DNA from: CAZKRL01 sp964555295
Lineage (GTDB): Bacteria; Bacteroidota; Bacteroidia; Flavobacteriales_D; Sanyastnellaceae
Direction of reading: 5' to 3'
DNA length: 42,427 bases
NCBI GenBank assembly: GCA_964555295.1
Contig: CAZKRL010000025.1
Span: 1-42,427, forward strand
The notes below the pieces were generated by a model. That model saw nothing but the letters and a program-made list of their open reading frames with translations, did not search any database and was not told the origin of the DNA. This document shows, one piece after another, positions 7,315-16,459 of this stretch (its first letter is position 1; each line of letters opens with the position of its first letter). Both the position numbers and the translations under genes were made by a program.

Positions 7315-8505
7315 ATGAAAAATCTAAATCCAACATTTGCGAGTTGTATGCAATCCTTATTTGCGTCGCTGTTCGTTACGACACTCTGTCTATTCGGTGT
7401 GAAAGGTGTATCGCAAGCCCCCCAGAGTATGTCATATCAGGCAGTGGCAAGAGATAATGCAGGTCAGTTGCTCAGCGATTCTTCTGCCACTGTGCGATTC
7501 AAGATTCACGATCAGAGCGCTGATGGTGAGATTGTGTGGACAGAGGTTCAGCAGGTAATTACCAATGCGTTCGGATTGTTCAATGTTCAGTTAGGAAACA
7601 TTACTCCGATGAATCAAATTGATTGGGGTCAAGGGTTGAAATTTCTTCAGGTAGAAATTTTATCTGGTGATGATTATTTGGATATGGGAACACAACAATT
7701 TCTGAGTGTGCCCTATGCGCTATATGCTAATCATATCAATACCCAGGTTAGTTTATCAGGCGATACACTCATCATTGGTAATGGTACACCTCTCATCATT
7801 CCAGGATTGAGTACTTCTAATCCGCCACCACCTGAGGGTTTGCCACATACATGCGGACTGCAAAGTGTGCATAACGATGAAGTGTCTTATGGCACGGTAA
7901 CGGATTATGACGGGAACATATACAAAACCATTATGGTGAATGGCAGAGAGTGGATGGCAGAAAACCTCAACGTAAGTCGTTTTCAGAATGGAGATCAAAT
8001 CTTCATAGTTTCTGAGAACAACGGTTGGGCAGGTTCGATTTTACAACCATATAGTTGCTACTACCAGAATGTAGCGGCCAATGCATGCCCTTACGGTCGC
8101 ATCTATAATTTCTATGCGGTTACCGATAGTCGCGGCCTATGTCCGGTGGGTTGGCATGTGCCCGACAATTACGAATGGTCATTGCTTGGCAATGCGTTTG
8201 GTGGCAGCAACAGTGCGGGCGGAAAATTGAAGACAACGGGCACACTCGAAGCCGGCAATGGTTTGTGGTATGCTCCGAATACCAATGCAGATAACAGCAG
8301 TGGATTCTCTGCTGTGCCCGGTGGTTACAGATCACAATTTGGTGCATATACGCAGAAAGGCGGTGGTGCTTATTATTGGGCGGGTCAGTCGGCCGGTAGT
8401 AACGACGGTTGGTTTTCACAACTGTTGTTTGACAATGGTGCTCTCACGGGTAATATTTTCGATGGCCGCTGCGGTGCATCGGTGAGGTGTATCAGGAATT
8501 TATAG
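7315..8505 (+). CDS. Secreted FISUMP-domain protein, copy 2
   Basis: Paralogue of the gene just upstream, with the same plan over 396 residues: an N-terminal hydrophobic signal (about residues 12-34), the YQAVARDNAGQLL / GLFNVQLGN domain, a linker, and a C-terminal FISUMP domain (about 193-396) with EWMAENLNVSRFQNGD, LCPVGWHVPD and GFSAVPGGYRS. The linker is Pro-rich where copy 1 is Gly-rich. The signal is preceded by a longer n-region (MKNLNPTFASCMQSL). It sits 11 bases after copy 1, presumably on the same mRNA. It has no recognisable T9SS C-terminal domain. Confidence 0.85.
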   Translation: MKNLNPTFASCMQSLFASLFVTTLCLFGVKGVSQAPQSMSYQAVARDNAGQLLSDSSATVRFKIHDQSADGEIVWTEVQQVITNAFGLFNVQLGNITPMNQIDWGQGLKFLQVEILSGDDYLDMGTQQFLSVPYALYANHINTQVSLSGDTLIIGNGTPLIIPGLSTSNPPPPEGLPHTCGLQSVHNDEVSYGTVTDYDGNIYKTIMVNGREWMAENLNVSRFQNGDQIFIVSENNGWAGSILQPYSCYYQNVAANACPYGRIYNFYAVTDSRGLCPVGWHVPDNYEWSLLGNAFGGSNSAGGKLKTTGTLEAGNGLWYAPNTNADNSSGFSAVPGGYRSQFGAYTQKGGGAYYWAGQSAGSNDGWFSQLLFDNGALTGNIFDGRCGASVRCIRNL

Positions 8506-8567
8506 TGTCAGAAAATTCAGCCAACAACGATTGACTTGCCGGGGAAATCTTGGTGCTTCCTTACAGG

Positions 8568-9029
8568 CTAAAGAGATTTTTCGATTCTCAAGCCAGCGTC
8601 ATAGATTCCTAACAAATCGGGCTCGCGCATACCTTGCCGGATTTCCAATTTGTACTTCCCTGAAATTGGGAACTTTTTTCTATCCTTGAACTTGAAGCCA
8701 GCTTCAAAAATACTGCCTCCACCATCGCCCAGCCATTGACCTCGCTCGTCGGCCATTGGACACTCCAAAGTGTCAATTGTCATTTTGCCGTTGGGAAATG
8801 TAAGTTCCGTAAATAAAAACAGATTGCTATATCCGTATTGATCGCCATGTCTGATATCGAGAAAAAAATCATATAATCCAACCGTATCTGACACTTCAAA
8901 TTCTATCTCCACAGAATGATTCCGGCTCCAACTATGAGAGGGTATTTCTTCAACTTTTGAAAAAAACAATTTGTCGTCACTGCAAGCCGTGAATAAACAA
9001 ACAACGATAATCAAAAACATTGCTCTCAA
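8568..9029 (-). CDS. gldH: Gliding motility lipoprotein GldH
   Basis: Envelope lipoprotein needed for gliding and T9SS function in Bacteroidota; its exact role is not established. A lipobox (LFTAC, Cys at residue 16) ends a short signal sequence. The body has the family pattern YSNLFLFTELTFPNG, DTLECPMADERGQWLG and GKYKLEIRQGMR. The frame opens with TTG at 9029 (MRAMFL), overlapping the ricT stop by 4 bases and supplying the n-region arginine. An ATG at 9020 would give a signal without any positive charge. I keep the TTG, with moderate certainty. Position after ricT is the usual arrangement. Confidence 0.85.
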   Translation of the reverse strand: MRAMFLIIVVCLFTACSDDKLFFSKVEEIPSHSWSRNHSVEIEFEVSDTVGLYDFFLDIRHGDQYGYSNLFLFTELTFPNGKMTIDTLECPMADERGQWLGDGGGSIFEAGFKFKDRKKFPISGKYKLEIRQGMREPDLLGIYDAGLRIEKSL

Positions 9030-10357
9030 GGCGCCGGATTTACATTATTAGAAGAGTTATTATTTTGATTGCTCCTTCCACGGTTTTGGTTATTTCTAGG
9101 AGAGTTTCTTCTATTGCGTGATCGATTCTCACCCTCACTGTGTTGGCGCGGTTGCTCCTTACCTGATGGATTCGTGGGGGCAGCCTCGCGCGGCTGTGGC
9201 TTATTGGCCTGTTGCCTGCCCTCTCCACCACCAGACCTATGATTTTTACGCCGTTGATTATTGGGGCGTCGTTTATCGAAGCGGGTCAAGCTATCTTGTC
9301 CAACAACCTCAGCGAAATCCGTTTCCGGCATTTTGTCGGTGGCGGGAACAAATGACTCCATAGAATCGATGGAAACACCTCGTTTATTTTTTTCCATTAT
9401 TTCCTTCACCGCATCTACACTGAGCGGAAATGGTCCATCAGCAGCGTGCTGCTCATAAACGAAATACATCAAGCGCTGAAAGATATCGGTTTTAAAGTGA
9501 TAAGCCGGGCCCTTGGGCAAATGGAGTTTAGTATGAACCGACGGTATTTCCTTCAATGCCTCTACGTATTGATCGAGTTCATAATTCAAGCAACATTTCA
9601 ACTTTCCACACTGCCCCGCCAACTTCGCTGGGTTAATGGATAATTGCTGATACCTGGCAGCCCCTGTTGATACGGCGCGAAAATCAGTGAGCCAGGATGA
9701 GCAACACAATTCTCTACCACAAGAGCCAATACCCCCAACCCTCGCCGCCTCAAGACGATAGCCAATTTGCCTCATGTCGACACGAATTCGGAATTCATCC
9801 GCATAACGCTTAATGAGTTCCCGAAAGTCTACACGATCATCAGCGGTATAAAAAAACGTTGCTTTGGTTTTATCCCCTTGATACTCAACATCACTAATCT
9901 TCATATCAAGTCTGAGATTTTTGGCTATCATCCTCGCTCGCATCATGGTGGATTGTTCCATTGAGCGGGCCTCTTGCCACTTTTGGATATCGGCTTCATT
10001 CGCCTTCCGAAGAATTTTTTTTACTTCATAATTATCCTTTACCTCACGCTTTCGCATTTGCGTTCTTACAAGTTCACCGGTAAGACTTACAACACCTACA
10101 TCAAATCCAGGACCAACATCCACAACAACTACATCGCCATTGTAAACCTCCATATTCTGTGGAATTCTGTAAAAACCCTTTCGCGTTTGTTTGAATCTAA
10201 CTTCTGCTATATCAAAAGGGCGACTTCCATCAGGGATTTCCATGCCCGCCATCCAATCAAATACATCCAATTTATTACACCCATATGTACCACAGGCACC
10301 ATTACTCTTGCATCCATTAGGAATTCCTCCACCTGAGGAACAATTACTACATCCCAT
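9026..10357 (-). CDS. ricT: RicT/YaaT (PSP1) family protein with a long basic C-terminal tail
   Basis: Cytosolic 443-residue protein of the PSP1/RicT family. In Bacillus RicT joins RicA and RicF in an Fe-S complex acting on RNA maturation; its partners here are unknown. The N-terminus is Cys-rich (MGCSNCSSGGGIPNGC). The PSP1 core covers about residues 60-290 and contains the two conserved cysteine motifs GSCGRELCCSSWL and QCGKLKCCLNYE. Residues about 350-443 form an Arg/Asn/Gln/Pro-rich, probably disordered tail, which could bind nucleic acid. It lies between holB and gldH, the usual context in Bacteroidota. Confidence 0.9.
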   Translation of the reverse strand: MGCSNCSSGGGIPNGCKSNGACGTYGCNKLDVFDWMAGMEIPDGSRPFDIAEVRFKQTRKGFYRIPQNMEVYNGDVVVVDVGPGFDVGVVSLTGELVRTQMRKREVKDNYEVKKILRKANEADIQKWQEARSMEQSTMMRARMIAKNLRLDMKISDVEYQGDKTKATFFYTADDRVDFRELIKRYADEFRIRVDMRQIGYRLEAARVGGIGSCGRELCCSSWLTDFRAVSTGAARYQQLSINPAKLAGQCGKLKCCLNYELDQYVEALKEIPSVHTKLHLPKGPAYHFKTDIFQRLMYFVYEQHAADGPFPLSVDAVKEIMEKNKRGVSIDSMESFVPATDKMPETDFAEVVGQDSLTRFDKRRPNNQRRKNHRSGGGEGRQQANKPQPREAAPTNPSGKEQPRQHSEGENRSRNRRNSPRNNQNRGRSNQNNNSSNNVNPAP

Positions 10358-10391
10358 CTGTTTTTCGTTTTTTATTTATCATCCAACTGCC

Positions 10392-10399
10392 CAAAGGTA
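10392..10399 (-). promoter_or_regulatory. Possible -7 element (TACCTTTG) for ricT-gldH
   Basis: On the minus strand TACCTTTG matches TAnnTTTG exactly, 34 bases ahead of the ricT ATG, in the 60-base gap after holB. No clear -33 TTG is visible at the expected distance. It would allow ricT-gldH to be transcribed apart from recO-holB. Confidence 0.35.
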
Positions 10400-10417
10400 A
10401 GTGTTAGTTAACCTCGG

Positions 10418-11557
10418 TTAAGATTTTGAATGAACCGCTGCCTTCTCAAGCAGATAATGCACTTTGATGGATAAATCAACGTAGACGAGCTTTGAATACG
10501 CGTTACGAGTAATATCCTGAAGGGCTTCCTGCATAATAGAGTAAAAATGCAGAGCATTTTGATCATTGATATACCTAGCAAATTTGGTGGCGAATTTTTG
10601 TTCTTCCGCATTCATTCTTACAACATCGCTCCCGGCATAATTAAGAATCACGTTCTGCCGAATTTGATCCATCGCGTAACGCAAAAAATGCTTTTGCTCT
10701 TCTCTGGGTAATCCATGCAACTTTTCTGCCCATTTCACAATTGGCAGCATCTCCTTTCTAAAAGAAATTCTCATCCACTCCTGAAAAAGACTTTGAAAAT
10801 CTTCAAGTGGATTTTCATTATTGGCCATTTGAACCGCCAAGTTCCAATTTCCTGCGGCAAAATGACTTATCTCCTCGGCATTACAATCCGGATACTGACG
10901 CGTAAGTGCTGCGCGCATATCATCATCACTGATGGCCGGGATTCTTATCATTTGCACCCTCGATAATACAGTAGGTAAGATTTCCTCTGTACTCGTTGCA
11001 ATGAGCATAAAAATAGTACCTGATGGTGGCTCCTCTAAAAGTTTCAATAAGGTGTTTGCAGAGGAAGGCGTTAGGTACTCAGCCATCCATATAATCTGGA
11101 TTTTAAACTTCCCTTCAAAGCTCTTAAGAGAAAGTTTTTGGATGATGTTCTGTGCTTCATTCACTGAGATAAGCAGTTGCTTATTGTCGTTGGTTATCTC
11201 GTTACGCCATAAATCAATAGTCAAATATGGATTTTCCAGAATCGCCTTCGACCACTCTGACCAATAATCGCTTGATAAGGTCTTTTCTCTTCCTGAAATA
11301 TTAAAAAAAGGAAAAGAGAAATGCAGATCAGGATGCTGAAGTTTTGAAACCCGTTTGCATGCATCGCATTTCCCGCATGAATCATCATTCAACGGACTTA
11401 CACAAAAAACCAATTGAGCGAATGCAAGACTTAGCGCAAAACTCCCGGAGCCCTCAGGACCAGAAAAAAGCAAAGCATGTGGAATTTGTCTGGCCTCAAA
11501 AATGCTCCAAAGCTTCGCTTTAGTAACACGTTGTCCGGCTATGTCTTCAAACCTCAT
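10418..11557 (-). CDS. holB: DNA polymerase III subunit delta'
   Basis: Clamp-loader subunit of the replicative polymerase. The AAA+ domain has a Walker-A-like loop (FSGPEGSGS, near residue 34), a zinc-binding cluster (CGKCDAC), and conserved segments SSANTLLKLLEEPPSGTIF and LSRVQMIRIPA. The C-terminal half is helical, as in clamp-loader collar domains. I start at the ATG at 11557 (MRFEDIAGQ, 379 residues); a TTG at 11566 would add three residues. It lies downstream of recO on the same strand with a short gap. Confidence 0.88.
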   Translation of the reverse strand: MRFEDIAGQRVTKAKLWSIFEARQIPHALLFSGPEGSGSFALSLAFAQLVFCVSPLNDDSCGKCDACKRVSKLQHPDLHFSFPFFNISGREKTLSSDYWSEWSKAILENPYLTIDLWRNEITNDNKQLLISVNEAQNIIQKLSLKSFEGKFKIQIIWMAEYLTPSSANTLLKLLEEPPSGTIFMLIATSTEEILPTVLSRVQMIRIPAISDDDMRAALTRQYPDCNAEEISHFAAGNWNLAVQMANNENPLEDFQSLFQEWMRISFRKEMLPIVKWAEKLHGLPREEQKHFLRYAMDQIRQNVILNYAGSDVVRMNAEEQKFATKFARYINDQNALHFYSIMQEALQDITRNAYSKLVYVDLSIKVHYLLEKAAVHSKS

Positions 11558-11588
11558 CGATGGCAAAGATGCGTAATTGTTATCCGAT

Positions 11589-12278
11589 TCAGGCGTTCAT
11601 GACTTCATGTAAAATTTCAACAGACTTAAATTGGCAATGAACCCCCATATGATGAATCAGAAACTGTAATAAAAGTCGTATGCATTGATTTCTCAGCTGA
11701 GAGGTCAATGCTATGGATTCAAATTCCGACCATTCCATTGATAACATATCAATCAAGCGCGCGCCGACTTCATTATCGATAGCCAACGATGGGTCACGAC
11801 GTTGGATGAGCTTTATAAAATCATTGAGCGACTCCTGATCCGGAAAAAAACCGAGATGACGAACAATCTCCATAGTTGCCCAAAGTGGCAGATTTGCCGG
11901 CCTAATACAATCATCCAGCAACAATAACGCGTCGGTTAAGAAATTGAAAAGAGCCAAATTTGGGCTCCGCTCTGGCAAGACCTTTACCAGAATTTCTTGA
12001 AGGTACAGGGCTATACACTGTTTATTAAAATCGTAAGGAATGTGATTGTATTGATGTGATATACCAAGACCATGAATACTAATCAACTCGGAACGAGGGG
12101 TAGTGGTATATTCCATTCTGACCAGAGTCAGCGGCTGTAAACCCTTTACCACCGTTTTCATATTTGACCTAACCGTTCCCGTCAAAACACCATCACTACC
12201 CGTGAAAATCTTTACCAGCATCAAATTGCTTCTAATCTGCCTCTTTTCGAGCAATATTTCTCTCTCGCAATTTCGCAT
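11589..12278 (-). CDS. recO: DNA repair protein RecO
   Basis: Mediator of RecA loading on SSB-coated single-stranded DNA (RecFOR pathway). The N-terminal OB fold (about residues 1-80) contains SNLMLVKIFTGSDGVLTG and VKGLQPLTLVRMEY. The helical C-terminal part has the family-like stretch SPNLALFNFLTDALLLLDD and ATMEIVRHLGFFPD. The zinc-finger cysteines of some RecO proteins are absent, which is common in Bacteroidota. The ATG at 12278 is a clear start. It heads a minus-strand run with holB, ricT and gldH and diverges from the surface-protein gene at 12350. Confidence 0.85.
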   Translation of the reverse strand: MRNCEREILLEKRQIRSNLMLVKIFTGSDGVLTGTVRSNMKTVVKGLQPLTLVRMEYTTTPRSELISIHGLGISHQYNHIPYDFNKQCIALYLQEILVKVLPERSPNLALFNFLTDALLLLDDCIRPANLPLWATMEIVRHLGFFPDQESLNDFIKLIQRRDPSLAIDNEVGARLIDMLSMEWSEFESIALTSQLRNQCIRLLLQFLIHHMGVHCQFKSVEILHEVMNA

Positions 12279-12316
12279 TAAATCAACAAATTAAAGGAAC
12301 ACAAGGAAAAATCCGC

Positions 12317-12324
12317 TACATTCG
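12317..12324 (+). promoter_or_regulatory. Possible -7 element (TACATTCG) for the 12350 gene
   Basis: TACATTCG differs from TAnnTTTG by one base and lies 25 bases before the ATG at 12350, in the 71-base divergent gap with recO. No good -33 element is visible. Tentative. Confidence 0.25.
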
Positions 12325-12349
12325 TGGGGTCATAAATAAATCAACAAAC

Positions 12350-15300
12350 ATGTTCAAATTCTATTCAATCAGTCTCATTCTACTACTATCACAAACGTAT
12401 TCAGTTACTCAAATACATGCGCAGTCTCCCGGAGGCGTGAGCAATAGTTTATCTATTTGGCTGAAGGCCGATGCAGGAACCTCCACAACTTTAAATGGCG
12501 ACCAAGTTGCGTCTTGGGTCAGTCAAGCTGCAGGAGCCATCACAGCCCAACAAGTAACCGCCTCTAACAGGCCCACATACAATCAGAATGTGTTGAACGG
12601 CTATCCCTCCATTTCAACCAGCAGCACTAAGTTCATGAGTGTCAACTTGAACTCCATCAGTAATACTAACTCAACTGTTATTATTGTCAACAAGCGAGAG
12701 TCTAGTGCAAATTTTTTGTACTACTTGGGAATTACATCAACATCCCTCGTGTCCAATCCTTTGATATGTGGATATGCAAGTCCCACACAGCTGCGATATA
12801 CCCATTACAACGATGCTATCAACCTCAATGTAGCTGCATATGCAGGTTCATCTGAAGAACCCGCCATCATCGGTCATCAGTTCAGCACCACTTCAGGTAA
12901 AAATTTATGGAGAGTTTATGGTGGACAACAGAACTCTGTTTCCAATGCTACCACAAATAACCAAGATATCTCGTCTGGAACTGGCAGAATCGGACGTGGA
13001 AATTCAGGCGCAGGATTTGCAGGGCAGGTGTACGAGTTGATTGTCTACAATCGGATTCTATCCTCCGCAGAATTGTCCCAAATACATACCTACCTCAACG
13101 TTAAATACGGTATCTCCATTCCACTCAGCCGCCATCAATATTTCACGGACGCCGCATTTGCCAATGACCTCTTCGGAATCGGAAAAAACTCTGCCACACA
13201 AGGACTGAATCAAAACGCAAGTGTAAGTGTGGCTTCTGAGGATATACTTGAAATACGTGATGCTCTGAGTCTTGATGACGGCGACTACATTTTCTGTGGT
13301 AACAATGACGGAAATGTAACTTTCTCGAATTACCCAGGCACAAATTGTCTTATCAAATCAACTATGGAACGTGACTGGAAGATAGTAAAACAGGGAGTTC
13401 CAGGAAAATTCACCCTTAAGTTTGACCTTACTGGACTATCGGGTTTCAATCCTAATTTACTGAAATTAATTGTAGACTTAGATAACGATGGCTACGATGA
13501 TGAGATACCATTAGACGGGGTACTCGCTTCGAATGTTTTGACTTTCGAAGAACTAAACCTTCCCAATAATGCAACATTTACTCTAGCAGAATATGCTGAT
13601 ACGTATTATGCTGTTGCGAGTGGATTGGCCACTGCGGCGCTATGGTCTTATGAGCCCGCCGGAACTCCTTTCTCAGTTGCTTCGTTTTGTCCTGCTTCGA
13701 ATATCTCGGTTCAGAATTTCTCAATTACCTCAGATATACCTAATCTGTCTTGCAGAAACTTTTCAATTTCAGCAGGTGGAGTTTGGAATGATGCAAATGC
13801 ATTAAATGTATCTGGTAATGTTACCATTGCGGGCACATACAATGGATTAACGAACAATATCATAACCTTTAACGGAACAGATGCACAAACCATCAGTGGA
13901 AGCGGATTGATGAATGTATACAACCTCACATCTACCAACATTATGGGAGTAACCATCGCTTCCAATGCGGGAGGTGTATTCGCAAGAAATATCGTTGCAA
14001 TCAATAGTGGATCACTCACAACGAATGGTAAACTCACCCTTGCTTCAAGTGCACTTAGCACCGGAATGATTGCCCCGCTCATTGGCGGTGCATCAGTGAT
14101 TGGCAATGTTACCCTGAACCGAAGATATAATGTGAGTTATATTCCCGGTGGATCTGCTGCATCACAAATGATTTATGGAGTGACCAGTCCTTTTACATCT
14201 AGCACTTTGAACGACTGGATCGACGATGTTGATCTTACCGGATTTCCTGGCTCAACCTATCCCACTTCAACCTACGTTTCACCTAGATACTACAATGAGG
14301 TACCTGGCGGAAGCTCAGCGATTGGCTGGACCAATCCCACTTCTATCAACAATCCTACGGTGCCCGGACGCGGCTGGCAAATAAAGATGACCAGCACGAT
14401 CGCGAATGCCGGATTTTTCAATCTTGATGTTACGGGAAATATTGTTCAAGGTAATTTTTCAATACCCGTTACTTATACCAATAACGGCGTACCATCTGCC
14501 GATGGCTTCAACCTTATTGGCAACCCTTATCCATGCGCAATCGACTGGAATGCGGCCGGGTGGACAAAAACCAACGTTGCTAATACCGTATATGTATACA
14601 ATGGTAATACAGGTCAATACTCGACTTACATAAACGGTGTGTCGGGTAATGGTGGTTCAAATATCATTCCGTCGTCTCAAGGATTTTATGTAATAACCAA
14701 CGGTGCCTCGCCCGTTTTATCCATAACAGAAAGTTGTAAATCCACTTCACAGGGTGTGTTTAGAAGTGAAGCAGATGCCAAAGCACTCAGATTATCGCTG
14801 GAATCAGATATATACAGCGATGAGGTGGTATTTGTTCTAAACCCTAACGCATCCAGCACGTTCAACTTCAACGAGGATGCTCTTAAAATGAGAACCGTGT
14901 CAGAAGACGCCCCTACTATTGCGAGTATCGCTAACATGGGTGAAGAACTCGCTATTTATAGCAGCAACAGAGTAGAGAATACCACCATTATTCCGCTTGT
15001 AGTGAAAGCAGCACATCCCGGCCTTCACCACTTTACTCACCGAGGCCTGAATACATATGCTAACGGCGCATGTATCGTCCTGGAAGATTTAATGACAGGA
15101 GATAAATTCGCGCTGAACGAACATGATCGCATTCCTGTCTATTTATACGAAAACGATGAATACAACAGGTTTCAACTGATAATCGGTGGAACCTTCGCAG
15201 CGCATGTCACTCCAGCCGGATGCACCGACGGAAGTCTTGGCGCTATTTCACTTAATGAAAATGCCTCCGCCACACTTACGGACATCAATGGACAAGAAAT

Positions 15301-16123
15301 GCAATACGATGAAATACAATGGACGGAATTACCTGCAGGCTACTATTTCCTGAGTATCCCAGAGAATGGCGTCTGCGGCACAACCAACACTGAAATTTTC
15401 GTAGCGCAACATCCCGAGTTGGAAGCCAGATTCAATGTGAAAAATGTTGATTGCCCCAATGACCAAAATGGACAGATAGAGATTCAACTTTTTGGTGCTA
15501 GCGAACCCATTTCATATCTCTGGAGCAATGGTATGACTTCGCCTGTTCTGGAAAACTTGAAAGCTGGTGAATATTCAATAAATATTACCGACGCTCATGG
15601 TTGTGCCATTTCCGAAAAAACGGTGATCGAAATAAATTCAGACCTTGCGGTAGATTTTGTTGTTCCCAATTTGACAACGAATCATATGTCACAGTTCCAT
15701 GCGCAAACTACAGACTTTGCAAATTGCATATGGAATTTCGGAGATGGCAGCGGTGATATAACTGGCAAAACCATTACCAAGACTTTTCAAAAACCAGGCG
15801 AATACATTGTTACATGTATGGTATCAAACGGCGATTGTTCCAATTCGCAAACAAAATCAGTACAAGTAAGAAACCACAATTTCCATGAAAATGTTGAAGC
15901 TTACCTTAACGACCAAGGATTAGTATTATCCCTTGGTTTCATTGAACCGACCCAGCTTATTATAAATGCATACGCTATCACAGGTCAGTTGATATCAACA
16001 CACACCGGAACGTTTGAATCTCAAAATTTCATTTGGGAAACACGGGAGAAATTGGCAGGATCAGTTGTTGAAGTGATTAATACAGCAACGAAGGAAAGCA
16101 AGACATTCCACCTGGGATATTAA
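12350..16123 (+). CDS. Large modular surface protein (LamG-like, SprB repeat, PKD)
   Basis: Secreted protein of 1257 residues. Order: signal peptide (to about residue 25, ending IHAQ); a LamG/concanavalin-like segment opening SLSIWLKADAGTSTTLNGDQ and covering about 30-250; a central beta-rich region; one SprB-type repeat at about 1034-1100 (NGQIEIQLFGASEPISYLWS, GEYSINITDAHGC); a PKD domain at about 1117-1173 (WNFGDGSGDITGK, KPGEYIVTCMVSNGDC); and a last 75-residue beta domain. The end resembles a T9SS type-A sorting domain (INAYAITGQLISTHTGT) but lacks the usual N-P-x motif at its start. The protein is probably cell-surface; the sugar or partner it binds is unknown. Confidence 0.8.
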   Translation: MFKFYSISLILLLSQTYSVTQIHAQSPGGVSNSLSIWLKADAGTSTTLNGDQVASWVSQAAGAITAQQVTASNRPTYNQNVLNGYPSISTSSTKFMSVNLNSISNTNSTVIIVNKRESSANFLYYLGITSTSLVSNPLICGYASPTQLRYTHYNDAINLNVAAYAGSSEEPAIIGHQFSTTSGKNLWRVYGGQQNSVSNATTNNQDISSGTGRIGRGNSGAGFAGQVYELIVYNRILSSAELSQIHTYLNVKYGISIPLSRHQYFTDAAFANDLFGIGKNSATQGLNQNASVSVASEDILEIRDALSLDDGDYIFCGNNDGNVTFSNYPGTNCLIKSTMERDWKIVKQGVPGKFTLKFDLTGLSGFNPNLLKLIVDLDNDGYDDEIPLDGVLASNVLTFEELNLPNNATFTLAEYADTYYAVASGLATAALWSYEPAGTPFSVASFCPASNISVQNFSITSDIPNLSCRNFSISAGGVWNDANALNVSGNVTIAGTYNGLTNNIITFNGTDAQTISGSGLMNVYNLTSTNIMGVTIASNAGGVFARNIVAINSGSLTTNGKLTLASSALSTGMIAPLIGGASVIGNVTLNRRYNVSYIPGGSAASQMIYGVTSPFTSSTLNDWIDDVDLTGFPGSTYPTSTYVSPRYYNEVPGGSSAIGWTNPTSINNPTVPGRGWQIKMTSTIANAGFFNLDVTGNIVQGNFSIPVTYTNNGVPSADGFNLIGNPYPCAIDWNAAGWTKTNVANTVYVYNGNTGQYSTYINGVSGNGGSNIIPSSQGFYVITNGASPVLSITESCKSTSQGVFRSEADAKALRLSLESDIYSDEVVFVLNPNASSTFNFNEDALKMRTVSEDAPTIASIANMGEELAIYSSNRVENTTIIPLVVKAAHPGLHHFTHRGLNTYANGACIVLEDLMTGDKFALNEHDRIPVYLYENDEYNRFQLIIGGTFAAHVTPAGCTDGSLGAISLNENASATLTDINGQEMQYDEIQWTELPAGYYFLSIPENGVCGTTNTEIFVAQHPELEARFNVKNVDCPNDQNGQIEIQLFGASEPISYLWSNGMTSPVLENLKAGEYSINITDAHGCAISEKTVIEINSDLAVDFVVPNLTTNHMSQFHAQTTDFANCIWNFGDGSGDITGKTITKTFQKPGEYIVTCMVSNGDCSNSQTKSVQVRNHNFHENVEAYLNDQGLVLSLGFIEPTQLIINAYAITGQLISTHTGTFESQNFIWETREKLAGSVVEVINTATKESKTFHLGY

Positions 16124-16141
16124 ACATCGTGCGAAAATTAG

Positions 16142-16459
16142 ATGGGTGAACCGTGGCTTTACGCACTTATTGGCTTGTCATTCATTGCAGGTGCCTTCCT
16201 CTTTCGGTCAGAGATATTCTTTCTTTTGAGACACAAAGAAACTGAAGGCACCATAGTGAACTGGCTTAAAGCAAAGCAAAAGGGAAAAGATTTTTTTTAT
16301 CCCCTCATTGTATTCAACGACGAAAATGAAAAACCCATTCAATTCAGAGCTGAAGAGCGATGCGAGGGATCTCCCATGTATCCGCCAGGCACGAAGGTGA
16401 TCATAAAATATGTTCCTGGAAATCAAGAATTTCGAAAAGTGAAATACCCTTCTAAATAG
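16142..16459 (+). CDS. Small membrane protein, DUF3592-like
   Basis: 105 residues. A hydrophobic helix near residues 5-30 is followed by a soluble domain with the DUF3592 pattern: TEGTIVNWLKAKQKGKDFF, YPLIVFNDENEKPIQF and PPGTKVIIKYVPGNQEF. Function unknown. It lies 18 bases after the large surface-protein gene. Its last 8 bases overlap the 3' end of the convergent mfd gene. Confidence 0.75.
   Translation: MGEPWLYALIGLSFIAGAFLFRSEIFFLLRHKETEGTIVNWLKAKQKGKDFFYPLIVFNDENEKPIQFRAEERCEGSPMYPPGTKVIIKYVPGNQEFRKVKYPSK

Noticed and set aside
10191..10400. Short plus-strand open frames across ricT (also 9118-9363 and 9974-10336)
   Set aside because: They are shadows of the minus-strand ricT gene with no signal or family pattern.
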